Shown here piece by piece: positions 43,699-52,877 of a stretch of 64,000 bases of DNA. The position numbers and the translations under genes were made by a program. The notes below the pieces were generated by a model, which was not told the DNA's origin, did not search any database, and was given only the letters and a program-made list of their open reading frames with translations. Location: NCBI RefSeq assembly GCF_000277125.1, contig NC_016946.1, forward strand, positions 1,054,001 to 1,118,000. The letters are read 5' to 3'. The stretch's first letter is position 1; each line of letters begins with the position of its first letter. The DNA is from Mycobacterium intracellulare ATCC 13950 (GTDB lineage Bacteria; Actinomycetota; Actinomycetes; Mycobacteriales; Mycobacteriaceae).

Positions 43699-45013
43699 GC
43701 TTGGGCTCAAGGGGTGATTGCAACACTTCGTAGTTAGGGGTGTTGATGACGGGTGAGCCTCAGCTGTTGGCGGTGCAGCGTCGGTATTGGGAATTGATCG
43801 CGGCGGGGTTGTCGTCGGAGGATGCCGGGGGTGCGGTCGGCGTGTCGGCGACGTGCGGGAGCAAGTGGTTTCGCAGATTTGGTGGCGTGAATCCACGATG
43901 GGTTGTCCCTGAGGGGCAGAAACGGCCGCGGCTGTCTGCGGATGAGCGCGAACAGATCATGATCGGCGCGGCTCAAGGCGAGTCGATCCGCTCGATGGCA
44001 CGTCGGTTGGGCCGGGCCCCTTCGACGATCATGCGCGAGATCGCCCACAACGGCGTGATGCGAGGGTATGTGGGCCGGTATCGCGCCCGGTATCGCTTCG
44101 GAGCCCGCCGGGCCGGCTGGGACGCGAAATCAGGCTATTCGGCGCGGATTGCTCAGCTGCGCAGTGAGCAGCGAGCGCGCCGGCCTAAGACCGGCAAGCT
44201 GGGTCGCTGCCCGGTCTTGCGCACCGAGGTGCAAGCGTGGTTAGCCAAGAAGTACAGCCCCGAGCAGATCGCTTCGGTGTTGGCCAAGACTTATCCCGAT
44301 CGCCCGGAGATGCAGGTGTCCCACGAAACCATCTACAAGGCGCTCTACGTGCAAGGACGCGGGGAACTGCGCCGCGAGTTGACCAAGTGTTTGCGGACCG
44401 GGCGGGCCTTACGCAAGCCACGTGCCAGGGTCGGCGCCCGCACTGGCTGTGGCCGCATCCCGGGCATGGTCAACATCAGCGAGCGGCCCGCCGAGGCTGC
44501 TGACCGCGCGGTGCCCGGGCACTGGGAGGGCGATCTGATCCTGGGCAAAAACCAGCATTCCCAGATCGGCACCCTGGTGGAACGCTCCACCGGATTCGTG
44601 CAACTGCTGCACCTGCCCGCCCGGCGCGATCCCGACACGGTGGCTGAGGCGATGATCACCACCATCAAAACCCTGCCTGAAGCGCTGCGCCGCTCGCTGA
44701 CCTGGGATCAAGGCCACGAGATGCTGCGCCATGCCCGCATCAGTATCGACGCCGGCATCGACATCTACTTCTGCGATCCGCACTCACCCTGGCAGCGTGG
44801 CAGCAACGAGAACACCAATGGCCTTCTGCGCCAATACTTCCCGAAAGGCACCGACTTATCCGTGCACTCGGTGGACTACCTCGCCGAGGTTGCCGCCGAA
44901 CTCAACGAACGCCCACGTAAACGCTTCGGTTGGGACAGCCCCGCCCAGGTCCTCAACCGGCTACTGTCAACTCCGACAGGAACCACTGTTGCAACCAAAC
45001 CTTGAAACCGCCC
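43699..45013 (+). mobile_element. IS30-family insertion sequence, copy 2
   Basis: A 1315-bp copy of the element at 29645-30959, in the opposite direction. The ends GCTTGGGCTCAAGGGG and TTGAAACCGCCC are shared with copy 1. It lies between the convergent Rv1072-like and fadA3 genes, a spot where H37Rv carries Rv1073. Confidence 0.9.
43740..45005 (+). CDS. IS30-family transposase, copy 2
   Basis: A 421-aa DDE transposase, identical in protein sequence to copy 1, with GHWEGDLILGK, LTWDQGHEM and RGSNENTNGLLRQYFP marking the catalytic triad. The frame opens with GTG 43740; ATG 43746 is an alternative. Identical copies in inverted orientation 12.7 kb apart are a substrate for homologous inversion. 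Confidence 0.95.
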   Translation: MLMTGEPQLLAVQRRYWELIAAGLSSEDAGGAVGVSATCGSKWFRRFGGVNPRWVVPEGQKRPRLSADEREQIMIGAAQGESIRSMARRLGRAPSTIMREIAHNGVMRGYVGRYRARYRFGARRAGWDAKSGYSARIAQLRSEQRARRPKTGKLGRCPVLRTEVQAWLAKKYSPEQIASVLAKTYPDRPEMQVSHETIYKALYVQGRGELRRELTKCLRTGRALRKPRARVGARTGCGRIPGMVNISERPAEAADRAVPGHWEGDLILGKNQHSQIGTLVERSTGFVQLLHLPARRDPDTVAEAMITTIKTLPEALRRSLTWDQGHEMLRHARISIDAGIDIYFCDPHSPWQRGSNENTNGLLRQYFPKGTDLSVHSVDYLAEVAAELNERPRKRFGWDSPAQVLNRLLSTPTGTTVATKP

Positions 45014-45091
45014 GGCGTGTCGCCGCCCAGGCTTCACACTCAAAGCCCGGGTTTCACACGCAAAGCCGGGACGCACCCAACGACGAGCGGC

Positions 45092-46309
45092 TCAGCTGAG
45101 CCGCTCGATCACCATCGCCATGCCCTGCCCGCCGCCGACGCACATGGTCTCCAGGCCGAACGTCTTGTCGTGCGTCTGCAGGTTGTTGAGCAGCGTGGTG
45201 GCGATGCGGGCACCGGTCATGCCGAACGGGTGGCCCAGCGCGATCGCCCCGCCGGACACGTTCAGCTTGTCCTCGTCGATGCCCAGCTCGCGGGCCGAGC
45301 CCAGCACCTGGACGGCGAACGCCTCGTTGATCTCGAACAGGTCGATGTCGCTGACCGACAGCTTGGCCCGCGCCAGCGCCTTCTTGGTCGCCTCGATCGG
45401 GCCCAGGCCCATGATCTCCGGGGAGAGGCCGCTGACCCCGGTGGACACGATCCGCGCCAGCGGCGTCAGGCCGAGCTCCTTGGCCTTGGTGTCGCTGGTG
45501 ATCACCACCGCGGCCGCGCCGTCGTTCAGCGGGCACGCGTTGCCCGCGGTCACCGTGCCGTTGGGCCGGAACACCGGCTTGAGCTGGCTGATCTTCTCGT
45601 AGGTGGTGCCGGGGCGGGGGCCGTCGTCGGTGCTCACCGTGGTGCCGTCGGGCAGGGTCACCGGGGTGATCTCCCGCTCGAAGAACCCGCTCTTGATCGC
45701 CTCCTCGGCGCGGTTCTGGCTGCGCACTCCCCAGTGGTCCTGGTCTTCGCGGCTGATGCCGGTCAGCAAGGCGACGTTCTCGGCGGTCTGCCCCATCGCG
45801 ATGTACACGTCGGGCAGGTTGCCGTCGGCGCGGGGATCGTGCCACTCGTCGGCACCTTCGGCCGCGGCGGCCGAGCGCTCCTGAGCCTCACCGAACAGCG
45901 AGTTCTTGGTGTCCGGCCACGAGTCGGCGCTGCCCTTGGCGAACCGCGACACGGTTTCCACACCCGCCGAGATGAACGCGTCGCCCTCACCGGCCTTGAT
46001 CGCGTGGAACGCCATCCGGGAGGTCTGCAGCGACGACGAGCAGTACCGGTTGACGGTGGTGCCCGGCAGGAAGTCGAAGCCGAGTTCGACGGCGATGACT
46101 CGCGCCAGGTTGTATCCGGATTCGCCGGCGGGCTGCCCGCAGCCCAGGATCAGGTCGTCGATCTGGTGCGGGTTCAGGGCGGGCACCTTGTCCAGCGCGG
46201 CCTTCACGATCTGAACGGTCAGGTCGTCGGGGCGCATGTTGACCAGCGACCCCTTCATCGCGCGGCCGATCGGCGAGCGAGCAGTTGAGACAATGACGGC
46301 TTCAGGCAT
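45092..46309 (-). CDS. fadA3: Acetyl-CoA acetyltransferase / thiolase FadA3
   Basis: A 405-aa degradative-type thiolase that cleaves 3-ketoacyl-CoA with CoA. It has the nucleophilic Cys90 in NRYCSSSLQ, INEAFAVQVLG, SGGAIALGHPFGMTGAR and the C-terminal catalytic Cys in TMCVGGGQGMAMV. ATG 46309 has a GAAGGGA site and gives the standard N-terminus MPEAVIVSTARSPIGRAMKG; the upstream in-frame ATGs are not preceded by one. It matches Rv1074c in order and length. Confidence 0.93.
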   Translation of the reverse strand: MPEAVIVSTARSPIGRAMKGSLVNMRPDDLTVQIVKAALDKVPALNPHQIDDLILGCGQPAGESGYNLARVIAVELGFDFLPGTTVNRYCSSSLQTSRMAFHAIKAGEGDAFISAGVETVSRFAKGSADSWPDTKNSLFGEAQERSAAAAEGADEWHDPRADGNLPDVYIAMGQTAENVALLTGISREDQDHWGVRSQNRAEEAIKSGFFEREITPVTLPDGTTVSTDDGPRPGTTYEKISQLKPVFRPNGTVTAGNACPLNDGAAAVVITSDTKAKELGLTPLARIVSTGVSGLSPEIMGLGPIEATKKALARAKLSVSDIDLFEINEAFAVQVLGSARELGIDEDKLNVSGGAIALGHPFGMTGARIATTLLNNLQTHDKTFGLETMCVGGGQGMAMVIERLS

Positions 46310-46402
46310 GGTGGTTCCCTTCAGATCCCTGCAGATCCCACAGATGGGGCTGGCTCGCTTCATCATCGGGCGGTGGGCCCACGCCGACGGGCGAAGACAA
46401 AT

Positions 46403-47377
46403 CTAGTCGCTGCCAACCTCGGGGCACGAAGACGGGGCAGGTCCGGGTGCCGGGCGCCGCCACAGCCGCGACATCACGCTGGCCCGCGTGTGGCGCTGCC
46501 CCAGGACCGGCTCCGCCGGCGGCACCGGTGGACTCAGCGGCGGGCGCTCCACCTTCTCGCCCAGCGCGTCGCACAGGGCCAGCAGCAGCGCGTCGGCGGC
46601 CAGCGCATAGGCGGGCGCCGACGGGTGGTAGCCGTCGGCGGAGAACATCGCGTCGGGCGTGGCCCGGAACTGCGGCGCCATCAGCTGCGCCAGCGGAACC
46701 GGCACGCCGCCGGCCGAGCGGACCGCCGCGGTCTGGGCGCGGGCGAGTTGCAGGCAACGCTCGTGCGCGAGCGACCGCAGCGGCTGCGGAATCGCGCTGA
46801 TGAAGCCCAGATCCGGGCAGGTGCCGACGATCACCACGGCGCCCCGGGCGCGCAGCCTGCGGACGACCAACCCCAGCCGTTGCGCCGACTGGCTCACCCC
46901 GTTGAGCGCGGTGACGTCGTTCGCGCCGACCATGACCACCGCCACGTCCGGCGGGGGGCCCGCCACGAACATGGCGTCGACTTGGCCGCACAAGCCCTTC
47001 GAGGTGGCGCCCACAATGGCCTTGGTGCTCAGCCGGATTCGCTTGCCGGTCTGCTCGGCCAGGCCGCGCGCGATCCGCACCCCCGGCACCTCGTCGGCAC
47101 TCATGCATCCGTATCCGGCGGCGGTCGAATCGCCGAAGATCATCAGGTGCAGGTCGGCCGCCATCCCGCGGCGCCACCGCTCCACGGGCCCACCGCCGCG
47201 CGTGTACACGCCGTCGGCGCGGGGCGGGATGTCCCATGCCTTGGGGATGACGGTGCGCGCGTGGGACGCCTGGCCGACCAACAGACTGCGTGCCCCCAGG
47301 TAGGCGGTTCCTGTCGAGGCCAGCGCGCCCGCTGTGGCCAGGGCGATCGCCGACCGGCGTGGCACCCGAATGGTCAC
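46403..47377 (-). CDS. Secreted SGNH/GDSL esterase, Rv1075c-like
   Basis: A 324-aa protein with an N-terminal signal or membrane anchor (RRSAIALATAGALASTGTAY) and an SGNH hydrolase domain: block I Ser in IFGDSTAAGYG, block III VMVGANDVTALN, and block V DGYHPSAPAYALAADALL with the Asp-His pair. The protein from M. tuberculosis (Rv1075c) has been described as a GDSL lipase. The last 40 residues are proline-rich and probably disordered. It is co-directional with fadA3, 93 bp away. Confidence 0.88.
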   Translation of the reverse strand: MTIRVPRRSAIALATAGALASTGTAYLGARSLLVGQASHARTVIPKAWDIPPRADGVYTRGGGPVERWRRGMAADLHLMIFGDSTAAGYGCMSADEVPGVRIARGLAEQTGKRIRLSTKAIVGATSKGLCGQVDAMFVAGPPPDVAVVMVGANDVTALNGVSQSAQRLGLVVRRLRARGAVVIVGTCPDLGFISAIPQPLRSLAHERCLQLARAQTAAVRSAGGVPVPLAQLMAPQFRATPDAMFSADGYHPSAPAYALAADALLLALCDALGEKVERPPLSPPVPPAEPVLGQRHTRASVMSRLWRRPAPGPAPSSCPEVGSD

Positions 47378-47610
47378 GCACTCAAGTTTAGGGCCGCTGC
47401 GGAGTTTGCGCGGCCGGTGGGAAAAAACGAACTGATCACGGTGCGAAGCAAAACTGGTATCAACTCAGAGATTTCATACGTTGCACTAAGCGATGGCTGT
47501 CAAGCTGAGAACAAGGGGATGGCTGAGCGCTTTGGCAAACGGTCGAACCAGACGCTCAACAGCCTCGTCACATGCTGTATCGCACTACAACGGCGTAGGA
47601 AGTGTTGAGC

Positions 47611-48678
47611 ATGACCGCACCTAGCAAGGTATCGGGGTCGCCTGAGGCCACCGTTCGTGCCCATGATGTCCTCAAAGCCCGGCGCGCCCAGACGCGCAAG
47701 TTCGCGATCAGCGACGGCGCGCCCGTCGAGGTCCTCGAATCCGGCCCCAGCGTTGCTGCGCGATTGGCCAACCTGACGTCACGGCTGACGATCCGACCGA
47801 TTCTGACCGTCGGCAGCCACGTCCCCAACCTGCCGTGGCCGTGGGGCCTCATCGACCTCACCGCCCGGGTGCTGATCCCGGCGTCGGCCACCGTCCGCGA
47901 GACGGTGAAGTTGCCGCACGCCTCGGCGCAGCTGGTGCGCGCGCCCGGCGTGCTTCCCGCCGACGGCAGCCGCCGCGTGGTCGTCTACCTCCACGGCGGC
48001 GCGTTTTTGACCTGCGGGGCAAACTCGCACGGCCGGCTCGTCGAAGCCCTCTCCAAGTTCGCCGACGCGCCCATCTTGGTGGTCAATTACCGTCTGCTGC
48101 CCAAGAATTCGGTGGGCATGGCGATCGAGGATTGTCACGACGCCTACCGATGGCTGCGGCTGCGCGGCTACCAACCCGACCAGATCGTGCTGGCGGGCGA
48201 TTCCGCGGGCGGCTACCTGGCGCTCACGCTCGCGCAACGCCTGCAGGAGGAAGGCGAGGAGCCCGCGGCGCTCGTGGCGATCTCGCCGCTGCTGCAGCTG
48301 GCGAAGGAACCCAAGCAGGCCCACCCCAACATCGACACCGACGCGATGTTCTCCGCCGGGGCGTTCGACGCCCTCGCCGAGCTGGTTGCCGCCGCGGCCG
48401 GAAAGAACAAGGTCGACGGCAAAGCCGAGGAGATCTACGAGCCGCTGGAACACATCAAGCCGGGCCTGCCGCGCACCCTGATTCACGTCTCGGGCTCCGA
48501 GGTGTTGCTGCACGACGCGCGGTTGGCGGCGAGCCGGCTGGCCGCAGTCGGCACCCCGGCCGAGGTGCGGGTGTGGCCCGGCCAGATCCACGACTTCCAG
48601 CTGGCCGCGCCGATGGTGCCGGAGGCCGTGCGCTCGCTGCGCCAGATCGGCGACTACATCCGCGAGGCCACCGAGTAG
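47611..48678 (+). CDS. lipU: Alpha/beta hydrolase LipU (HSL family esterase)
   Basis: A 355-aa esterase of the hormone-sensitive-lipase family. It has the oxyanion motif YLHGGAFLTCG, nucleophile in LAGDSAGGYLAL, catalytic Asp around SGSEVLLHDA and His in GQIHDFQLAAPM. ATG 47611 has GGAAG eight bases upstream; a GTG at 47602 is in frame. Position after the GDSL gene and before cbs matches Rv1076. The 233-bp upstream gap (47378-47610) is clearly AT-richer than its surroundings and shows no gene; it should hold the promoter. Confidence 0.9.
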   Translation: MTAPSKVSGSPEATVRAHDVLKARRAQTRKFAISDGAPVEVLESGPSVAARLANLTSRLTIRPILTVGSHVPNLPWPWGLIDLTARVLIPASATVRETVKLPHASAQLVRAPGVLPADGSRRVVVYLHGGAFLTCGANSHGRLVEALSKFADAPILVVNYRLLPKNSVGMAIEDCHDAYRWLRLRGYQPDQIVLAGDSAGGYLALTLAQRLQEEGEEPAALVAISPLLQLAKEPKQAHPNIDTDAMFSAGAFDALAELVAAAAGKNKVDGKAEEIYEPLEHIKPGLPRTLIHVSGSEVLLHDARLAASRLAAVGTPAEVRVWPGQIHDFQLAAPMVPEAVRSLRQIGDYIREATE

Positions 48679-48713
48679 CGCGCCGCCCGAAACCGCCTGA
48701 GACGATGTGACGC

Positions 48714-50120
48714 ATGCGGATCGCGCAGCACATCAGTGACCTCATCGGCGGCACGCCGCTGGTGCGCCTGAACTCCGTCGTTCCCGACGGTGCCGGCATC
48801 GTGGCGGCCAAGGTCGAATACCTCAACCCCGGCGGCAGCTCGAAGGACCGGATCGCGGTCAAGATGATCGACGCCGCCGAAGCCAGCGGACAGCTGCGGC
48901 CCGGCGGCACGATCGTCGAACCCACGTCGGGCAACACCGGCGTCGGGCTGGCGTTGGTCGCCCAGCACCGCGGGTACAAGTGTGTGTTCGTCTGCCCGGA
49001 CAAGGTCAGCGAGGACAAGCGCAACGTGCTGATCGCGTACGGCGCCGAGGTGGTCGTGTGCCCGACGGCCGTGCCCCCCGACCACCCGGACAGCTACTAC
49101 AGCGTCTCCGACCGGCTGGTCACCGAAATCGAGGGCGCGTGGAAACCGGACCAGTACGCCAACCCGGAAGGCCCGGCCAGCCACTACGCCACCACCGGCC
49201 CGGAGATCTGGGCCGACACCGACGGCAAGGTCACCCACTTCGTCGCCGGCATCGGCACCGGCGGCACGATCACCGGCGCCGGCCGCTACCTCAAGGAGAT
49301 ATCGAACGGGGCCGTGCGCATCATCGGCGCCGACCCCGAGGGCTCGGTGTATTCGGGCGGCACCGGCCGGCCCTATCTGGTGGAGGGCGTCGGCGAGGAC
49401 TTCTGGCCGCAGGCCTATGACCGCACGGTGCCCGACGAGATCATCGCGGTGTCCGACTCCGACTCGTTCGACATGACCCGGCGCCTGGCCCGCGAGGAGG
49501 CGATGCTGGTCGGCGGGTCGTGCGGGATGGCGGTGGTCGCCGCGCTGCGCGTCGCCGAGCAAGCCGGACCCGACGCGCTCGTCGTGGTCCTGCTGCCCGA
49601 CGGCGGCCGGGGCTACATGTCGAAGATCTTCAACGACGCCTGGATGTCGTCGTACGGGTTCCTGCGCAGCCGGCTCGACGGGTCCACCGAGCAGTCCAGG
49701 GTCGGCGACGTGTTGCGCCGCAAGTCCGGTGCGCTGCCCGACCTGGTGCACACCCACCCGTCGGAGACGGTGCGCGACGCCATCGGCATCCTGCGCGAGT
49801 ACGGGGTGTCCCAGATGCCGGTGGTCGGCGCCGAGCCGCCGGTGATGGCGGGGGAGGTCGCCGGCAGCGTCTCCGAACGCGAATTGCTGTCGGCGGTGTT
49901 CGAGGGCCGGGCGAAACTGGCCGACGCGGTCGCCCAGCACATGAGCCCGCCGCTGCCGATGATCGGCGCGGGTGAGCTGATCAGCGCGGCGGGCACGGCC
50001 TTGCGGGACTGGGACGCGTTGATGGTGGTCGAGGAGGGCAAACCGGTCGGCGTGATCACCCGTTATGACCTGCTGGGCTTCCTCTCCGAGGGGCCCCGTG
50101 GACTGAGCGGACGCCGGTAG
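48714..50120 (+). CDS. cbs: Cystathionine beta-synthase
   Basis: PLP enzyme of 468 aa that condenses homocysteine with serine to cystathionine, the first step of reverse transsulfuration. It has the PLP-binding Lys44 in GGSSKDRIAVKM, the phosphate loop TSGNTGVGLAL and GIGTGGTITGAG. The C-terminal 130 residues form two CBS domains (HPSETVRDAIGILREYGVSQ and the later WDALMVVEEGKPVGVITRYD), as in M. tuberculosis Rv1077. The metB gene 0.9 kb downstream completes a methionine/cysteine interconversion locus. Confidence 0.95.
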   Translation: MRIAQHISDLIGGTPLVRLNSVVPDGAGIVAAKVEYLNPGGSSKDRIAVKMIDAAEASGQLRPGGTIVEPTSGNTGVGLALVAQHRGYKCVFVCPDKVSEDKRNVLIAYGAEVVVCPTAVPPDHPDSYYSVSDRLVTEIEGAWKPDQYANPEGPASHYATTGPEIWADTDGKVTHFVAGIGTGGTITGAGRYLKEISNGAVRIIGADPEGSVYSGGTGRPYLVEGVGEDFWPQAYDRTVPDEIIAVSDSDSFDMTRRLAREEAMLVGGSCGMAVVAALRVAEQAGPDALVVVLLPDGGRGYMSKIFNDAWMSSYGFLRSRLDGSTEQSRVGDVLRRKSGALPDLVHTHPSETVRDAIGILREYGVSQMPVVGAEPPVMAGEVAGSVSERELLSAVFEGRAKLADAVAQHMSPPLPMIGAGELISAAGTALRDWDALMVVEEGKPVGVITRYDLLGFLSEGPRGLSGRR

Positions 50121-50231
50121 TTCGCCGCGCTCGGCGGGTGATGCGCGTCTCGCCCGTCCGTGAAACGCTCAGGTACGGTAATTCGGCTAATCCAGCGAGA
50201 TGTCCAGCTGTTCCGCAGTGGAAGGTTGCCC

Positions 50232-50966
50232 ATGACCGATCAACCGCCGACCGGCGGCGCCTACCCGCCGCCCCCCTCGTCGCCCGGCCCATCCGGTGGG
50301 CAGCAGCCGCCGTCCGGCGGTCAGGAGTTCCCGCCGCCTCCGTCGGCGCCCGGCGGCGGTTCCTACCCCCCGCCGCCACCGCCACCCGGCGGGTCCTACC
50401 CGCCACCGCCGCCGTCGTCCGGGGGCTACGCGCCGCCGCCGCCGGGACCGGCGATCCGGACCCTGCCGACGCAGGAGTACACGCCGTGGCTCACCCGCGC
50501 GCTGGCGTTCGTCATCGACATCCTCCCGTACGTCGTCGTGCACGGCATCGGCACCGCGATCCTGCTCGCCACGCAGCAGACGGCCTGCATCACCGACGTC
50601 ACCCAGTACGCCGTCAACCAGTACTGCGCCACCCAGAATTCGACCCTGGGCATGGTGGCGCAGTGGTTGGCGTCGATCGTCGGGCTGTTCTACCTGATCT
50701 GGAATTACGGCTACCAGCAGGGCACGACCGGGTCGAGCGTCGGCAAATCGGTGATGAAATTCAAAGTGGTCAGCGAGATCACCGGCCAACCCCTGGGCTT
50801 CGGCCTGTCCGTGGTGCGGGCGCTGGCGCACTTCGTCGACGCGATCATCTGCTTCATCGGTTTCCTTTTCCCGCTGTGGGATTCGAAGCGTCAGACGCTG
50901 GCGGACAAGATCATGACGACCGTGTGCCTGCCGATCGACGGGACCGAAAGGCCGCCGGTCACCTAG
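50232..50966 (+). CDS. pra: Proline-rich RDD-domain membrane protein (Pra-like antigen)
   Basis: A 244-aa protein whose first 75 residues are Pro/Gly repeats (GGSYPPPPPPPGGSYPPPPP) and whose C-terminal 165 residues form an RDD-family membrane domain with three helices (ALAFVIDILPYVVVHGIGTA, QWLASIVGLFYLIWNYGYQQ, and a third near VRALAHFVDAIICFIGFLFP). It corresponds to the proline-rich antigen homolog Rv1078. ATG 50232 is preceded by GGAAGG; the open frame in front is not Pra-like. Two cysteines lie in the first loop. Confidence 0.92.
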   Translation: MTDQPPTGGAYPPPPSSPGPSGGQQPPSGGQEFPPPPSAPGGGSYPPPPPPPGGSYPPPPPSSGGYAPPPPGPAIRTLPTQEYTPWLTRALAFVIDILPYVVVHGIGTAILLATQQTACITDVTQYAVNQYCATQNSTLGMVAQWLASIVGLFYLIWNYGYQQGTTGSSVGKSVMKFKVVSEITGQPLGFGLSVVRALAHFVDAIICFIGFLFPLWDSKRQTLADKIMTTVCLPIDGTERPPVT

Positions 50967-50977
50967 GCTGATCGTCG

Positions 50978-52144
50978 ATGAGCGACGACGGCAACCCACA
51001 CCCCGAGTTCACCGGGCTGGCCACCAAAGCGATTCACGCCGGCTACCGGCCGGACCCGGCGACCGGAGCGGTCAACGCCCCGATCTACGCCAGCAGCACC
51101 TTCGCCCAGGACGGCGTCGGCGCATTGCGGGGCGGATTCGAATACGCGCGCACCGGCAACCCGACCCGCGCCGCGCTGGAGGCCGCGCTGGCCGCCGTCG
51201 AGGAAGGCAGCTACGGCCGGGCCTTCGCCTCGGGGATGGCCGCCACCGACTGCGCCCTTCGCACAGTGCTGCGGCCGGGTGACCACGTCGTGATCCCGAA
51301 TGACGCCTACGGCGGCACGTTCCGGCTGATCGACAAGGTCTTCACCCAGTGGAACGTCGACTACACGCCCGTCGCGCTGCACGAGCTGGACGCCGTCGCC
51401 GCCGCGATCACGCCGCGCACCCGGATGATCTGGGTGGAAACCCCGACCAACCCGTTGCTGTCCATCGCCGATATCGCCGCCATCGCCGAGCTGGGCGAGC
51501 AGCATTCCGCGAAAGTGTTGGTGGACAACACCTTTGCCTCACCCGCGCTGCAGCAGCCGCTGACGCTGGGGGCAGACATCGTGCTGCACTCCACCACCAA
51601 GTACATCGGCGGCCATTCCGACGTGGTGGGCGGCGCGCTGGTCACCAACGACCAGGAACTCGACGACGCGTTCGGCTTCCTGCAGAACGGGGCCGGCGCG
51701 GTGCCCGGCCCGTTCGACGCCTACCTGACGATGCGCGGACTGAAGACCCTGGTGCTGCGCATGCAGCGGCACAGCGAAAACGCCATGGCCGTAGCGGAAT
51801 TCCTTGCGGGCCATCGCGCGGTGAGCGCGGTGCTCTACCCCGGCCTGCCCAGCCACCCCGGGCACGAGGTCGCCGCGCGGCAGATGCGCGGGTTCGGCGG
51901 CATGGTCTCGGTGCGCATGAAAGGCGGCCGGGACGCCGCCGGGGATCTGTGCGCCAACACCAAGGTGTTCATCCTGGCCGAATCGCTGGGCGGGGTCGAG
52001 TCGCTGATCGAGCACCCCAGCGCGATGACGCATGCGTCGACGGCCGGGTCGCAATTGGAAGTGCCCGACGACCTGGTGCGGCTGTCGGTCGGCATCGAGG
52101 ACGTCGCCGACCTGGTGGCCGATCTGCAGCAGGCCCTCGCCTAG
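50978..52144 (+). CDS. metB: Cystathionine gamma-synthase/lyase
   Basis: A 388-aa fold-type I PLP enzyme of the Cys/Met metabolism family. It has the PLP Lys208 in LHSTTKYIGGHSDVVGG, YARTGNPTRAALEAALAAVE, FASGMAATDCALRTVL and the C-terminal SLGGVESLIEHPSAMTHAS. In mycobacteria MetB provides both transsulfuration directions. It starts 11 bp after the pra stop codon and belongs with cbs, so homocysteine-cystathionine-cysteine conversion is encoded within 3.5 kb. Confidence 0.95.
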   Translation: MSDDGNPHPEFTGLATKAIHAGYRPDPATGAVNAPIYASSTFAQDGVGALRGGFEYARTGNPTRAALEAALAAVEEGSYGRAFASGMAATDCALRTVLRPGDHVVIPNDAYGGTFRLIDKVFTQWNVDYTPVALHELDAVAAAITPRTRMIWVETPTNPLLSIADIAAIAELGEQHSAKVLVDNTFASPALQQPLTLGADIVLHSTTKYIGGHSDVVGGALVTNDQELDDAFGFLQNGAGAVPGPFDAYLTMRGLKTLVLRMQRHSENAMAVAEFLAGHRAVSAVLYPGLPSHPGHEVAARQMRGFGGMVSVRMKGGRDAAGDLCANTKVFILAESLGGVESLIEHPSAMTHASTAGSQLEVPDDLVRLSVGIEDVADLVADLQQALA

Positions 52145-52163
52145 CGCACCTCGCGCAAAGCGA

Positions 52164-52658
52164 TCAGGAGTGGTACGGCTCCGCGCTGACCAGCGTGACC
52201 TCGACGGTGTTGCCGTTGGGCACCACGTAGCTGCGGGTCTCGCCCACCTTGGCGTCGATCAGGGCGCCGCCCAAAGGTGAATTCGGCGAGTACACCTCGA
52301 GCTTGCCGTCGTTGACGCCCTCCTGGCGGGTGGCGATGAGGAACGTCTCGGTGTCGGACTTGTCGCCGTTGTAGTAGACCTTCACCACCGAACCGGGCAG
52401 CGCGACGCCGGACTGCTTGGGCGCTTCGCCGACCTTGGCGTTGTTGAGCAGATCCTGCAGCTGGCGAATCCGGGCCTCCTGCTGGCCCTGCTCTTCGCGG
52501 GCGGCGTGGTAGCCGCCGTTTTCGCGCAGGTCGCCCTCCTCGCGGCGGTCGTTGATCTCCGCGGCGATGACCGGACGATTCGCGATCAACTGGTCGAGCT
52601 CGGCCTTGAGTCGGTCATGCGACTCCTGGGTCAGCCAGGTCACCGAAGTGTCCGTCAT
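52164..52658 (-). CDS. greA: Transcription elongation factor GreA
   Basis: A 164-aa factor that rescues backtracked RNA polymerase by stimulating transcript cleavage. The N-terminal coiled coil has the acidic tip [20 protein letters not shown], with both catalytic acidic residues present, and the C-terminal FKBP-like domain has GSVVKVYY and [17 protein letters not shown]. Length and sequence are typical of mycobacterial GreA (Rv1080c). It is convergent with metB (19-bp gap). The upstream 52659-52877 gap contains its promoter and no gene. Confidence 0.96.
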   Translation of the reverse strand: MTDTSVTWLTQESHDRLKAELDQLIANRPVIAAEINDRREEGDLRENGGYHAAREEQGQQEARIRQLQDLLNNAKVGEAPKQSGVALPGSVVKVYYNGDKSDTETFLIATRQEGVNDGKLEVYSPNSPLGGALIDAKVGETRSYVVPNGNTVEVTLVSAEPYHS

Positions 52659-52877
52659 CTCGTCGTGCTCCTCGTATGTTGTTCCGCGAGTTCGCGTAAG
52701 TCCTGTTAACTCCGCCGTCGAAAGCGTGCGGGTCCATCCCCGTGTGCTGCGGCGCCGATCTGCTGACGGCCGCTAATGCAGCAACACGGTCCCAATCGGA
52801 ACCGTGCATTCACCCATGTTACCACCGCGCGAACAACTGATGACTCCATCTTCGCTGTTCGGCGTCGATGGCGACGG

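Noticed and set aside
29645..45013. Composite transposon bounded by IS30 copies
   Set aside because: The enclosed genes are in core mycobacterial order and not foreign; the pair is better seen as two separate insertions.
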